From: Scatocola faecipullorum
GTDB lineage: Bacteria > Pseudomonadota > Alphaproteobacteria > RF32 > CAG-239
Assembly (NCBI GenBank): GCA_018714685.1
Contig: DVNC01000050.1
Span: 1 to 63,720 of the forward strand
Direction of reading: 5' to 3'
DNA length: 63,720 nucleotides
Shown here: piece after piece, positions 38,833-47,896 of the stretch
How positions within the stretch are numbered: position 1 is the first letter of the stretch
How the letters are laid out: each line of letters starts with the position of its first letter
Translations under genes and position numbers: made by a program
Notes under the pieces: generated by a model
Databases searched by the model: none
What the model was told of the DNA's origin: nothing
The model's input: only the letters and a program-made list of their open reading frames with translations

Positions 38833-40902
38833 CTAATTATTCCACAATCTCCGGCCGATAGCTCCGCGAACCGTTTTCACCGTCACGTTTTTGCCGTCTA
38901 TATAGAAGTTACTTCCCAAAGCCGACAACAAATCATAATCCTTGCCGTCAATTTCCAAACCGCCGTATTTAATAATCCTGATCCGTTTTTTATACAGGCA
39001 GCTGCGTTCATCACAAACCATGTCAATCCAGGTTCTGTCCGTTTTCCGCCCGTCGTAAATTGCCTTCAGTTTTCGGCTCTCTTTAGCCGTCAGCTTTCGC
39101 GCCGCAGTCTTCTCCAACCAGACTTTCTTCAAATAATTATTACCCCTGGTCGGCAAAATAACCATTTTGCCGCTTTCATCCCGAACCGCAAAAACCTCTC
39201 CGTCGGCATCGGCCATCACATCCGGCACCTTAACCGTCCAAATACTCATTAATCCCGCCGCAATCAAAACAAAACCCCAGCCGCGCCATTTTCGCTGCCA
39301 GATACAAACCCACAAAGCGCCGTAAACAATCAGCAGAAGCCCCCATAACGGCATTGACATCACCTGATAAGCCGCCTCCGGAAGCCCTGCAACATAAGAC
39401 GTTATCCGATTAACCAGATCAATTCCCGCTCCGACCAGTTTCAACGGCCAATAATCCAGCCCTAAAGGCATCAGCAACAGCGCCGCCAGCACAAAAGGCA
39501 TAATCACAAAACCGATAATCGGCCCGGCCAGCAGGTTTGTCAGCGTCGTAAACACGGCAATGCGGTTAAAATGATAAATCGCAAAAGGCAGCGTAGCCAG
39601 ACTGGCCACCAAATCCGAAACCATAATACCGATAAAATAAGCCCATAAAATCCGCATAACCCGCCCCGGCAGCGTAATGTCCCGTCCGTTGCTTCCGGTC
39701 AGAAAGCGATGCAAACTCCCCGCATAACGTTCATAAAAAGCAATCAAAGCCGCCACTGCGGCAAAAGACATCTGAAAGCTGGCACCGATTAAAGCCTGCG
39801 GCGAAACAATCAAAACAATCAGTGCCGCCCAGCCCAGCATTCGCATCGAAATCGCCTGCCTTGCAAACAAGACCCCGAGCAGCACGATAAAAGTCATAAT
39901 GAAAGCTCTCTGGCTGGGAATTTCCGCCCCGGATATCTGCAAATAAACAAAGCTCATCAAAATGGCAAAAAGCGCCGCCGTTTTTTTGGCATCATAACGC
40001 AGCGACCAGGCCGGAACCAAGGCCATTGCCAACCGCACCAGAAAAAACATCATTCCGGCCACCATACTCATATGCAGCCCGGAAATCGACAGAAAATGCG
40101 CCAGTCCCGAATCCCGATAATTTTCGGTTATTTTCCGGGAAATGCCGCCCCGTTCGCCGGCAACGATTGCCGCCGCAATTCCCGCTTCATCACGAGGCAG
40201 AACCCGGTTAATCCGGTTGACAATTCTTTGCCGCAGCCCGGACACGCCTTCCGCCCATAACAGTCCCGCTCCCGGTTTTTGTTCACAAACCGCAGGCAAA
40301 ACCCGGCTTGAAATAAAACCGCCGCCGGTCAACCCTTCAAAATAAGCTTTGCGGTCCAGCTGATAAGCACCGACCGCCACCGCGTGAATATGCGGACGCA
40401 CCGTTGCAACCATTTCCACGCAATCACCGACCCCGGCCCGTGAAGACTTTGAGGTCAGCGTCAGTTTATAACGCCCGGCAACCGAATTCCCGTCATAGTC
40501 TTTCATATTTTCCAGAACCAGACGCTGATTGCCGCGATAATTGGTGTCTGCAGCGACGACACGCCCTTGCAGATAAAGTTTATCCTCGTTTTTGACCTGA
40601 GGCGTTTCACTGAGATAAATCGCTTTAAGCTGAATATTGGTAAAGCCGGCCAGCATAACACCCCAACCGGCCAGCAGCCATAACAGCTTCGCCTGATGCC
40701 GCGCCAGCCAAACCGCCAGCAAAGTCAGCTCAATCACTGCCAGCGTCAGCCACATCGACGGTTCCTGCGGCAAAGCAAAATAAATTCCTATGCCGGTGGC
40801 AAACAACACCGGCAGCCACAGCACCCACCGCTCCCGTTCGGCTTCCAGATTTCGGGTTATATAATACCGCCAGACATGCAGCATAAGCGTCTCCTCCGGC
40901 AT
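38833..40902 (-). CDS. comEC: ComEC/Rec2-family DNA uptake channel protein
   Basis: Inner-membrane channel for single-stranded DNA during natural transformation. The 689-residue protein has the N-terminal DUF4131-like OB region (LYLQGRVVAADTNYRGNQRL), then the competence domain with DSGLAHFLSISGLHMSMVAG and SGAEIPSQRAFIMTFIVLLG, and about ten membrane spans. The C-terminal metallo-beta-lactamase domain is absent and replaced by a short soluble tail (from about residue 560), as in many alphaproteobacteria. The start could also be the ATG at 40884. dprA lies elsewhere in the window, supporting a transformation function. Confidence 0.9.
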   Translation of the reverse strand: MPEETLMLHVWRYYITRNLEAERERWVLWLPVLFATGIGIYFALPQEPSMWLTLAVIELTLLAVWLARHQAKLLWLLAGWGVMLAGFTNIQLKAIYLSETPQVKNEDKLYLQGRVVAADTNYRGNQRLVLENMKDYDGNSVAGRYKLTLTSKSSRAGVGDCVEMVATVRPHIHAVAVGAYQLDRKAYFEGLTGGGFISSRVLPAVCEQKPGAGLLWAEGVSGLRQRIVNRINRVLPRDEAGIAAAIVAGERGGISRKITENYRDSGLAHFLSISGLHMSMVAGMMFFLVRLAMALVPAWSLRYDAKKTAALFAILMSFVYLQISGAEIPSQRAFIMTFIVLLGVLFARQAISMRMLGWAALIVLIVSPQALIGASFQMSFAAVAALIAFYERYAGSLHRFLTGSNGRDITLPGRVMRILWAYFIGIMVSDLVASLATLPFAIYHFNRIAVFTTLTNLLAGPIIGFVIMPFVLAALLLMPLGLDYWPLKLVGAGIDLVNRITSYVAGLPEAAYQVMSMPLWGLLLIVYGALWVCIWQRKWRGWGFVLIAAGLMSIWTVKVPDVMADADGEVFAVRDESGKMVILPTRGNNYLKKVWLEKTAARKLTAKESRKLKAIYDGRKTDRTWIDMVCDERSCLYKKRIRIIKYGGLEIDGKDYDLLSALGSNFYIDGKNVTVKTVRGAIGRRLWNN

Positions 40903-40935
40903 TTAATTTAATGCCGGCTAAATTTAAAAGCAAAA

Positions 40936-40975
40936 AAAAAGTTGTTAAACCCTATATTGTTTAACAACTTTTTCT
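40936..40975. terminator. long perfect terminator hairpin
   Basis: A 15-bp perfect stem AAAAAGTTGTTAAAC/GTTTAACAACTTTTT (40936-40950 and 40959-40973) with A and T runs. It separates comEC from the unit upstream on the minus strand. Confidence 0.85.
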
Positions 40976-41169
40976 AATGTATCCAGTTAAGGAAATCACT
41001 ATACCGAAACAGCTTCTCGAGCTATTTTGTTATCCTTCGGTGTCTCCCGATACCGGCAAAACGATTCTTTCATCAACTTCGCCGATTACTTTTTCATCTT
41101 TTTTCATAACTGATAAAGATTTGAAATTAATACTCGTGTTAACTAACTCCGGATTCTCCCGCCGGAAAA

Positions 41170-41532
41170 TCAAATACAAATCTCATTGACAATAATATCC
41201 TCGTCTTTACGGTTGAGAACATAACTTGCATTATTGATATTGACACGCATTCCGTCTTCAATTGAAGAAACAAAATGCAGCGAAATCAGACAATCGCCGA
41301 TTGAAAGCGATGACACCTTGTCAATCCGCCCGTCTAACTTAACCAGCCAATAATTTTTCCCTTTAAGGTAAACAAAAGCCAAATCGCGCTTTTCCTCCGG
41401 ACTGTCATGGTCAATAATCAGTCCGACTGCCATGTTTTTCAACTCAACCTGAACGGTTTTCTTATCTTCAGCCGAAAAAAACTTTTCCAAAACGGAAACG
41501 GCTCTCGATAAACTTGCTTTACTTGTATTCAT
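41170..41532 (-). CDS. small protein of unknown function, possibly shortened
   Basis: A 120-residue soluble protein (LSRAVSVLEKFFSAEDKKTV near the start, KRDLAFVYLKGKNYWLVKLD, SIGDCLISLHFVSSIEDGMR), with a PilZ- or beta-barrel-like alternation in the second half. Not recognised. No Shine-Dalgarno is visible. Between its stop and the terminator at 40936-40975 are nearly 200 bp. In another frame they read protein-like sequence (KSLSVMKKDEKVIGEV, then DERIVLPVSGDTEG, ending at 41030), so the gene may be frameshifted or followed by a very small gene. The rest of the 267-bp gap up to comEC holds only the terminator. Confidence 0.55.
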   Translation of the reverse strand: MNTSKASLSRAVSVLEKFFSAEDKKTVQVELKNMAVGLIIDHDSPEEKRDLAFVYLKGKNYWLVKLDGRIDKVSSLSIGDCLISLHFVSSIEDGMRVNINNASYVLNRKDEDIIVNEICI

Positions 41533-41723
41533 CTTTAAATGTTATTTAGTTAAACATAAAACATATAAAATAATTCAAAATTGCCTTAACTATAAACAAT
41601 TTTGTCCAAATGTCAATGAGACTGTTGGTGTTTTGAAACTGAATCTATCTTAAACTTGATAAAGCATTATGCGGCGCCGTTAATCTTTTTCGCCGCGTAA
41701 AACAAGTACATTAAGAACAAAAA

Positions 41724-43238
41724 TTAATCGGCACGAAAAGGCTTTTGCAAGTTTATGACACGTTCAGTCGCCTTTATCGCCGCCTTAACCTGATCCGATG
41801 AAACGGCATGCGTCGTCTTGCCGTTGTCCCATTTGATAACGGCCTCGACCAAAGCATTGGTACGTCCGCCGGGCGGAATGGAAATTTCAAAATCCGTCAG
41901 CTTGGGAATGGTCAGCCCCATTTTCGGCGCCAGCTTGTGCAGGGCATTCATAAAAGCGTCATAACCGCCGCTGCCTTGCGCCGTGTCTTCATAAATTTTT
42001 CCGTTGTATTCAACCTGAATATTGGCACAGGGTTTCATCCGCATGGTGGTGGTCACCACACAGTTCAACACCCGAAATGTTTTATAGCGCTGACCGCCCA
42101 GCATATCCGCCACCAAAAAAGGCAGATCGTCAACCGTAACGCTTTTCTTCAAATCACCAAGCTCGACAATTTTCTGCAGCAGCTTTTCTTTCTGCTCATC
42201 ATTCAGATTAATCCGCAGTTTCTGCAGGTTGATTTCCAAACTGGCCTTGCCGGACAGCTTACCCAGCGCATAATCGCGGTTACGGTCAAAACGGTCAGGA
42301 GTCAGCCGGCTGACATAAAGGTTGCCCTTTTTGTCACCGTCGGCATGAATTCCCGCCGTCTGCGTAAATACGTCATTGCCCAGCACAGGCATATTGGCGG
42401 CGATTCGTTTGCCGCTGAACGTCTCAACCAGCATACTGATGTCTTTCAGCTTCTTTTCTTTCACTTTTGTCGTCAAACCGGTATGGTCATGAATATTGGT
42501 CACAATCTGAGCCAAATCGACATTGCCCGTACGTTCGCCCAAACCGTTCACCGTCACATGCACCCCTTTAACCCCTGCTTTAACCGCCGCCAGCGAGTTT
42601 GCCGCCGCCAAACCGTAATCATTATGGGCGTGGAACTCAAATTCCACACCGGGATAACGTTTAACCGTCTCCGTCACCAGTTCAAACGTGTTAAACGGAT
42701 TCAGCACGCCCAGCGTATCGGGCAAAATAATCCGCCCGAACCCGGCGGCGGCATAGCAGTCAAGCATTCGCCATACATAATCCGGCGAATTCAAGATACC
42801 GTTTGACCAGTCCTCCAGATAAACATTTGCCGCAAAGCCGTTGTCTTGGGCATATGCCAGCGTCTTCATCACATCGGACAAGTGTTCTTCCTGCGATTTT
42901 TTTAATTGGATTTCACAATGTTTCCGCGAACCTTTGGTCAACAGATTAAGATGACGGCACCCTGTCGGCAACAGCCAGTCAACCGATTTGTTGAAATCTG
43001 TAAAACTCAGCACTTCCACCGCATCGGCAAACCCGTCCGACTTTGCCCAGTCCATAATCCGCGCCAGCGAGTTCTGTTCTTCCCGGCTGACTTTGGCGCT
43101 CGAAACCTCACAACGGGTAACGCCGGCTTCCGCCAGCAGATGTTTGACAATAATCAGTTTTTCTTCCGGTTTGAAAGACACGCCGCTGGTCTGCTCGCCG
43201 TCACGAACGGTCGTATCTACAACATCAATCACATTCAT
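41724..43238 (-). CDS. 2-isopropylmalate/citramalate synthase-family enzyme
   Basis: A 504-residue acyl-CoA:2-oxoacid condensing enzyme of the LeuA/CimA/homocitrate synthase group. The HMGL-like barrel shows DTTVRDGEQTSGVSF (7-21), FEFHAHNDYGLAAANSLAAV with the metal-binding histidines, and NGLGERTGNVDLAQ. The C-terminal LeuA regulatory domain is present (VLNCVVTTTMRMKPCANIQV to the end), so allosteric control is likely. I cannot decide between isopropylmalate, citramalate or a related product. It starts in the end of lpxB (4-bp overlap), unusual for a metabolic gene. Confidence 0.82.
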   Translation of the reverse strand: MNVIDVVDTTVRDGEQTSGVSFKPEEKLIIVKHLLAEAGVTRCEVSSAKVSREEQNSLARIMDWAKSDGFADAVEVLSFTDFNKSVDWLLPTGCRHLNLLTKGSRKHCEIQLKKSQEEHLSDVMKTLAYAQDNGFAANVYLEDWSNGILNSPDYVWRMLDCYAAAGFGRIILPDTLGVLNPFNTFELVTETVKRYPGVEFEFHAHNDYGLAAANSLAAVKAGVKGVHVTVNGLGERTGNVDLAQIVTNIHDHTGLTTKVKEKKLKDISMLVETFSGKRIAANMPVLGNDVFTQTAGIHADGDKKGNLYVSRLTPDRFDRNRDYALGKLSGKASLEINLQKLRINLNDEQKEKLLQKIVELGDLKKSVTVDDLPFLVADMLGGQRYKTFRVLNCVVTTTMRMKPCANIQVEYNGKIYEDTAQGSGGYDAFMNALHKLAPKMGLTIPKLTDFEISIPPGGRTNALVEAVIKWDNGKTTHAVSSDQVKAAIKATERVINLQKPFRAD

Positions 43239-44416
43239 CGGGTCTGTTTCTTTTCTTCAATCAATTTTAAAACCGCATCACAGGCATTTTCACTCGGCGT
43301 CTGTTCACCCAGCCCCAAAATTTCCCGCACTTTCTGAAAGCCTTCCGTCTGCCGTTCAAAAATATCGTCTTTAGCCAAAAACCGCTTAATATAGCGGCAG
43401 ATATTTCCCGGCACACACTGCTCCTGCAACAGTTCGGGCACCACTTCCCGCCCCAGCATGATATTTGACAGATTCACAAACTGAATATGCATAAACTTCC
43501 GCACCAGCACGGCCGTCAGCGGCGAAACCTTATAACCGATAATATGCGGTACGCCGGCAATCGCCAATTCCAGCGCCACGGTTCCCGAAGCCGCCATTGC
43601 AGCTGCCGAGGCTTTAAAGGCATTATGCCGGTCGTCTTCGTCTTCAACAATTGTTATCGGCAGCCCCGAACCGCCGACCATCTGCCGCACCATTCCGGCC
43701 ACGGTTTTCACCGTGGGAATCACAAAACACAGACTGTTGTCCTCAAGATAAAGTTTTTGAGCCGCTTCCAGAAAGACCGGCAGCATTTTGGCAACTTCAG
43801 TCTTGCGCGACCCCGGCAGCACGGCGATAATCTTTTTATCGGCAGAAATGGCAAACTTTTTGCGAAAATCGTCGCCGCTGCCGTGAATAACCTTGCTTTC
43901 AATAACCGGATGCCCGACAAAAGTCGCCGCCAGACCGTAAGGCGTAAAATATTTCGGTTCCTGCGGCAACAGCGTCAACAGATGATCGACATATTTATAC
44001 ATCGTCCGCGCCCGTTTCTTTTTCCAGGCCCAAACCTGCGGCGCCACATAATGCACCTGCGGAATGCCGAGTTTTTTGCGGCGCAGAATTTTCTGCACCC
44101 GGGAACCGAAACTCCAGCTGTCAATCGTTATCACCACATCGGGCTTCACTTTCTCAATGTCCGCCACCGTCTGTTTAATCAGCCTCAAAACTTTGGGAAT
44201 ACTGGGAATAACTTCCGCCAGCCCCATAATCGCCAAATCAGAAATATCGAACAGTGATTTGAGACCGGCTTTTTCCATACTTTCACCGCCCACGCCGTAA
44301 AATTCAACTTGCCCATTGGTCTTCTTCACCATCGCCCGCATAAAGCGCGACCCAAGCAAATCCCCGGACGGTTCTCCGGCAATAATATAAACCTTAAGAT
44401 TTTTCACATCTGTCAT
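43235..44416 (-). CDS. lpxB: lipid-A-disaccharide synthase
   Basis: GT19 enzyme joining UDP-diacylglucosamine and lipid X. The 393-residue protein starts VYIIAGEPSGDLLGSRFMRA and contains VGGESMEKAGLKSLFD, VHYVAPQVWAWKKKRA, VLPGSRKTEVAKMLP and ASGTVALELAIAGVPHIIGY. It shares one base with lpxI (TAATG) and four with the LeuA-like gene. Confidence 0.96.
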   Translation of the reverse strand: MTDVKNLKVYIIAGEPSGDLLGSRFMRAMVKKTNGQVEFYGVGGESMEKAGLKSLFDISDLAIMGLAEVIPSIPKVLRLIKQTVADIEKVKPDVVITIDSWSFGSRVQKILRRKKLGIPQVHYVAPQVWAWKKKRARTMYKYVDHLLTLLPQEPKYFTPYGLAATFVGHPVIESKVIHGSGDDFRKKFAISADKKIIAVLPGSRKTEVAKMLPVFLEAAQKLYLEDNSLCFVIPTVKTVAGMVRQMVGGSGLPITIVEDEDDRHNAFKASAAAMAASGTVALELAIAGVPHIIGYKVSPLTAVLVRKFMHIQFVNLSNIMLGREVVPELLQEQCVPGNICRYIKRFLAKDDIFERQTEGFQKVREILGLGEQTPSENACDAVLKLIEEKKQTR

Positions 44417-45261
44417 TATTTTTCCCTCTGGCGGATAAATTCTGCCGGATCAATTCCCATGACAAACAGTCCGAGCTTATCGGCCAGTTTGACAGTTTCC
44501 TTTTCATTAACAATCAAACCGTTCCCAGCATGCAGGGCAATTCCCGACAAACCGGCCTCATAAGCCGCCTGTACCGTTTTGTCGCCGATAGTCGGCAAAT
44601 CTACCCGCATATCCTGCTGCGGCTTACGGATTTTTACCAAAACGCCGCCCTCGCCTTTTCGCTTATAATCACCGCAGCGGCGAACCAGCTCGCCTGTTCC
44701 TTCAATTCCTTCCACACCGAGCACCAGTCCTTGCTGCACGACTACCGCCTGGCCGACATCCAGCCGCCCCAGTTCCGTTGCAACTTCCGCCGCCCGGCGA
44801 ATATCTTCTTTTGCCTGTTTCGACGGCTTGACCTTGCCCAACACGCCTTTTTTTATCAGCAGTTCGGGCAAAACTTCATGAATGCCGCGGACGGTCATGC
44901 CCTCGCCTTCAATCTCCTTAACCAAAGCGCGCAAAATACCGTCATCGCCGAGAGATTTCATTCCGACCTTGGCAAAAAAAGCCGCCGTTCGCATATCCGG
45001 CACCAAATCCTTAAGCGTCGGCCGCTTGATTGTGCCGATCATAATAACTTCTTCAACTTTTTCTTCCGCCAGTTTTTTAAAACCGGTACCCGCCTGCCCG
45101 ATACGTATCCAGGCATGGGGAATGCTGTCATCAATCAAAGCCTTGTCGGCATTGCCTTCAATCGCAATCACAAAATAGTCGCGTTTATTTTCTTTGCAAA
45201 AATTAATCAAATCCTGCGGAATAGCCCCGCCGCCGGCAATAATGCCCAGTTTTTTATGCAT
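44416..45261 (-). CDS. lpxI: UDP-2,3-diacylglucosamine pyrophosphatase LpxI
   Basis: Hydrolyses UDP-2,3-diacylglucosamine to lipid X; LpxI replaces LpxH in most alphaproteobacteria. The 281-residue protein has the LpxI start KLGIIAGGGAIPQDLINFC and the C-terminal catalytic part with VDLPTIGDKTVQAAYEAGLS and GIALHAGNGLIVNEKE. Its substrate is the product of lpxD-side chemistry, and lpxB, which uses lipid X, follows directly. A 278-bp gap with a terminator and a large hairpin separates it from lpxA, normally adjacent. Confidence 0.94.
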   Translation of the reverse strand: MHKKLGIIAGGGAIPQDLINFCKENKRDYFVIAIEGNADKALIDDSIPHAWIRIGQAGTGFKKLAEEKVEEVIMIGTIKRPTLKDLVPDMRTAAFFAKVGMKSLGDDGILRALVKEIEGEGMTVRGIHEVLPELLIKKGVLGKVKPSKQAKEDIRRAAEVATELGRLDVGQAVVVQQGLVLGVEGIEGTGELVRRCGDYKRKGEGGVLVKIRKPQQDMRVDLPTIGDKTVQAAYEAGLSGIALHAGNGLIVNEKETVKLADKLGLFVMGIDPAEFIRQREK

Positions 45262-45326
45262 AATCGTCCTGCCTTAAAGTTTTTCTTTGATAATAAATAA
45301 ACCCGTCTCCACGGTCAAGCAATAAT

Positions 45327-45362
45327 AAAAGGCTGTAATAAAAATCACAGCCCTTTATTTTA
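45327..45362. terminator. terminator between lpxA and lpxI
   Basis: AAAGGCTGT/ACAGCCCTTT stem with one bulge and AT-rich flanks. On the minus strand it could end transcription from lpxA before lpxI. Confidence 0.55.
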
Positions 45363-45433
45363 ATGATACAAAAAGTTTGGCGTTTCTGCGCTGATTGCCA
45401 CAAAGCGAACTTTTATAAAAATGTGGAGAATGA

Positions 45434-45524
45434 GTCGTATAGTAAGGAATAAAGGTGGAAGTACCGGAATGTACACTTTAGTACATGAGGACACTTCCAT
45501 CCTGCTATTTCTGTACTAGACGAC
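45434..45524. repeat. 91-nt imperfect palindrome downstream of lpxA
   Basis: Nested pairings form one long hairpin: GTCGT/ACGAC, TAGTA/TACTA, GGAATA/TATTTC, GGTGGAAGT/ACTTCCATCC and the tip ATGTAC/GTACAT. A T7 run follows near 45534. It occupies most of the 278-bp gap between lpxI and lpxA. It looks like a palindromic element or small RNA gene; no coding potential. Confidence 0.65.
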
Positions 45525-45539
45525 CATTATACACTTTTT

Positions 45540-46370
45540 TTATTCGGCGACCATAACGTTACGTCTTCCTTTCAGAGAAAACTCTATGAAATCAAGCTGT
45601 TCCTGAACCATATCATTGTCTTTGAACAGCTTGCGGGCTTTCTGAACGCGGGTTTCAAAATTATCTTCTTTGCCTTTGAAGATATACATAAAAGCGCGAC
45701 TGATGGCTTTAACAACTTCCGGCGCATAACCGCTGCGCTTCAGACCGATAACATTCAACCCGCGCAGCTTGCCGCGTTCACCGGTCACAATGGCAAAAGG
45801 AATAACGTCGCGGTCAACACCCGACAATCCTCCGATCATTGCTTTGCGGCCGATACGGCAGAACTGGTGAACCGCACTGTTTCCGCCCAGGATAGCTCCG
45901 TCGCCGACACGAACATGTCCGCCGATAACCGCGTTGTTGGTCATAATCACATTATTGCCGACCACACAGTCATGCGCCACATGAGAGTTAACCATAAACA
46001 TCCCGTCATCACCGACACGGGTAATCATCTTCTCCGGCGTGCTGCCGTCCTGCGGATCCGACTGGCCTTTCGGCGTTCCCGCATGCATGGTTACGTTTTC
46101 GCGAATAACATTGCGCTTACCGATAACCAGCTTGGCATCATCCTGAAATTCATTGCCATGATCCTGCGGACCGGTTCCCAACACAGCCCCGGGGAAAACG
46201 ACCGTTCCTTCCCCGATTGTCGTATCGCCGTAAACCGTTACCCGGGCCAGCAGTCGGACATTCTCGCCGATTTTGGCTTTGGAACTGATCCAGCAAAACG
46301 GACCGATTTCGGCACTGGCGGCAATCTGGGCACCATCTTCAACAACAGCAGTCGGGTGAATTTTAGTCAT
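45540..46370 (-). CDS. lpxA: acyl-ACP:UDP-N-acetylglucosamine O-acyltransferase
   Basis: First committed acyl transfer of lipid A synthesis. The 276-residue protein is a left-handed beta-helix of hexapeptide repeats (IGENVRLLARVTVYGDTTIG) beginning MTKIHPTAVVEDGAQI, with the catalytic histidine in NSHVAHDCVVGNNVIMTN near residue 125 and the helical C-terminal domain ending NVMVAE. In relatives it follows fabZ directly; here 2.8 kb of unrelated genes lies between. Confidence 0.96.
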   Translation of the reverse strand: MTKIHPTAVVEDGAQIAASAEIGPFCWISSKAKIGENVRLLARVTVYGDTTIGEGTVVFPGAVLGTGPQDHGNEFQDDAKLVIGKRNVIRENVTMHAGTPKGQSDPQDGSTPEKMITRVGDDGMFMVNSHVAHDCVVGNNVIMTNNAVIGGHVRVGDGAILGGNSAVHQFCRIGRKAMIGGLSGVDRDVIPFAIVTGERGKLRGLNVIGLKRSGYAPEVVKAISRAFMYIFKGKEDNFETRVQKARKLFKDNDMVQEQLDFIEFSLKGRRNVMVAE

Positions 46371-46496
46371 GACAATAACTTCCTTTCCGTAAAATTAATA
46401 TTACGCACAGCATAACCGTGCGGTGAACGATTGTAAACACACATTAACTTACAAATTATTACCAATCCCGAACAACATCGCAACAAACGATAAATC

Positions 46497-46524
46497 TTTA
46501 CAAAAAAGAAATCCCCGCTATAAT
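46497..46524 (+). promoter_or_regulatory. promoter of the carbonic anhydrase gene
   Basis: TTTACA (46497-46502) and TATAAT (46519-46524) are spaced by 16 nt, 28 nt before the start codon. Confidence 0.6.
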
Positions 46525-46552
46525 CTGCCCGTCTTAAATCAGGGAGGAAAAC

Positions 46553-47149
46553 ATGCCGCATATTGAAAACCTGCTTGAAGGCTACCGGCAGTTTTATCAA
46601 AAATATTATATTGAAAACCCGGAAACCTATAAAAACCTTACCGAAAAAGGGCAGACACCGCATACGCTCGTCATTGCGTGCAGCGATTCCCGCGTTGATC
46701 CGTCCATTATTCTGAATACCGGCCCCGGCGACATCTTTGTCATTCGCAATGTTGCCAACCTAGTTCCGGCTTATGACAGCGATTTTTCCCACTGCCACGG
46801 AACCTCCGCCGCCATTGAATACGCCGTCAAGCACCTGAAGGTAAAAAATATCCTGATTTTGGGGCACACTCACTGCGGCGGCATTCATAACCTGCTTTGC
46901 CAACCCCTTAACCGGCACGATTTTATTGACACCTGGCTGTCCATTGCCGAAGAAGCCCGCCGGGAAGCCTCAAAACAAACGTCGGAAACCGACAGACAGC
47001 ACATCTGTGAAAGGGAAGCCGTTCGCGTGTCGCTGCGCAATCTGCTGACTTTTCCCTTCGTTGCCGAAGCCGTCAGCCAAAACCGCCTCAAGCTCCATGG
47101 CTGGCTGTTTGACCTCGCCGGCGGCAGTATCGAAAAACTCAGTCTTTAA
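46553..47149 (+). CDS. beta-class carbonic anhydrase
   Basis: Zinc enzyme interconverting CO2 and bicarbonate. The 198-residue protein has the complete beta-class site: CSDSRVD with ligands C43 and the D45/R47 dyad, and GHTHCGG with ligands H105 and C108. FVIRNVANLVPAYD is also typical. AGGGAGG lies before the ATG and a good promoter upstream, so it is an independent unit inserted between the lpxA and fabZ ends of the lipid A cluster. Confidence 0.95.
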   Translation: MPHIENLLEGYRQFYQKYYIENPETYKNLTEKGQTPHTLVIACSDSRVDPSIILNTGPGDIFVIRNVANLVPAYDSDFSHCHGTSAAIEYAVKHLKVKNILILGHTHCGGIHNLLCQPLNRHDFIDTWLSIAEEARREASKQTSETDRQHICEREAVRVSLRNLLTFPFVAEAVSQNRLKLHGWLFDLAGGSIEKLSL

Positions 47150-47151
47150 AT

Positions 47152-47181
47152 AAAAAAACGGCTGTCATTCGACAGCCGTTC
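47152..47181 (-). terminator. terminator of the beta-helix-like gene
   Basis: AACGGCTGT/ACAGCCGTT stem overlapping the stop codon region; the minus strand continues into T7. Confidence 0.75.
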
Positions 47182-47767
47182 TGATATCTATCACAAAATT
47201 TTTTCCCAGCAGTTCAAAACGATCAAACTCGGGAATTTTTCCGCCTTCGCAAATCAGTTTGACCCCGCAGGAAACCAATCGTGACGTTGCCAGCGGACAA
47301 TAGGCCACCGGAACAACGTAACAACCGCGGCAACGGAAATAAACCGTCCCCGCAAGCTGCAGCTCATGCCGGGGATAAATGCCGGCATATTGTCTGTAAC
47401 GCTGAGCCCGGGACTCATAAACTTTGATTTCGGCAAAAATATTTTCCAAAACGGCACAACGACCGTTTATCTCAAATACGGCCTGCATTCGGTCTGCGGA
47501 AGGATAGCTGTTTGCCGCAACATCGATTTTCAGATTTTGAACCTTACTGAATTCTTCCAAAAAAATCACACTGCGCGCCTGATCCTCAAAATTAAATTTC
47601 AGTCCGCTGAATTTATCCGCCCCTCTGACAATCTGCCCGCTACGGAGATAAATCGGACGACCTGCACAGGCAATCATGCCGCTGACGATAATAATGTCTG
47701 CTTCCAAAATCTCAACCGCCCGAACCAGCTGTTCGTAAGTTTTAACAATAATTTCCTTTCTTTCCAT
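47165..47767 (-). CDS. protein of unknown function, beta-helix-like
   Basis: A 200-residue soluble protein whose short alternating strands resemble turns of a right-handed parallel beta-helix (EADIIIVSGMIACAGRPIYL, RSVIFLEEFSKVQNLKIDV, QAVFEINGRCAVLENIFAEI). Several cysteines cluster in the second half (FRCRGCYVVPVAYCPL). No signal peptide and no Shine-Dalgarno sequence. Not recognised; the fold is a guess from the pattern. Confidence 0.5.
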   Translation of the reverse strand: MERKEIIVKTYEQLVRAVEILEADIIIVSGMIACAGRPIYLRSGQIVRGADKFSGLKFNFEDQARSVIFLEEFSKVQNLKIDVAANSYPSADRMQAVFEINGRCAVLENIFAEIKVYESRAQRYRQYAGIYPRHELQLAGTVYFRCRGCYVVPVAYCPLATSRLVSCGVKLICEGGKIPEFDRFELLGKNFVIDIRTAVE

Positions 47768-47896
47768 TTCGATAAAGGTTTTTAATTAATAATTTCACAT
47801 TGCTTTCCTCTTACCATAAATTCCGCTCACTGGCAAGCCAATTATTGACAAAATTCAACAAAAATGATATTTTACAGCAAATACTGAAAGCCGGAC

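Noticed and set aside
40977..41189. Plus-strand frame of 70 codons between comEC and the orphan gene
   Set aside because: It is antisense to protein-like sequence on the minus strand and has no ribosome binding site.
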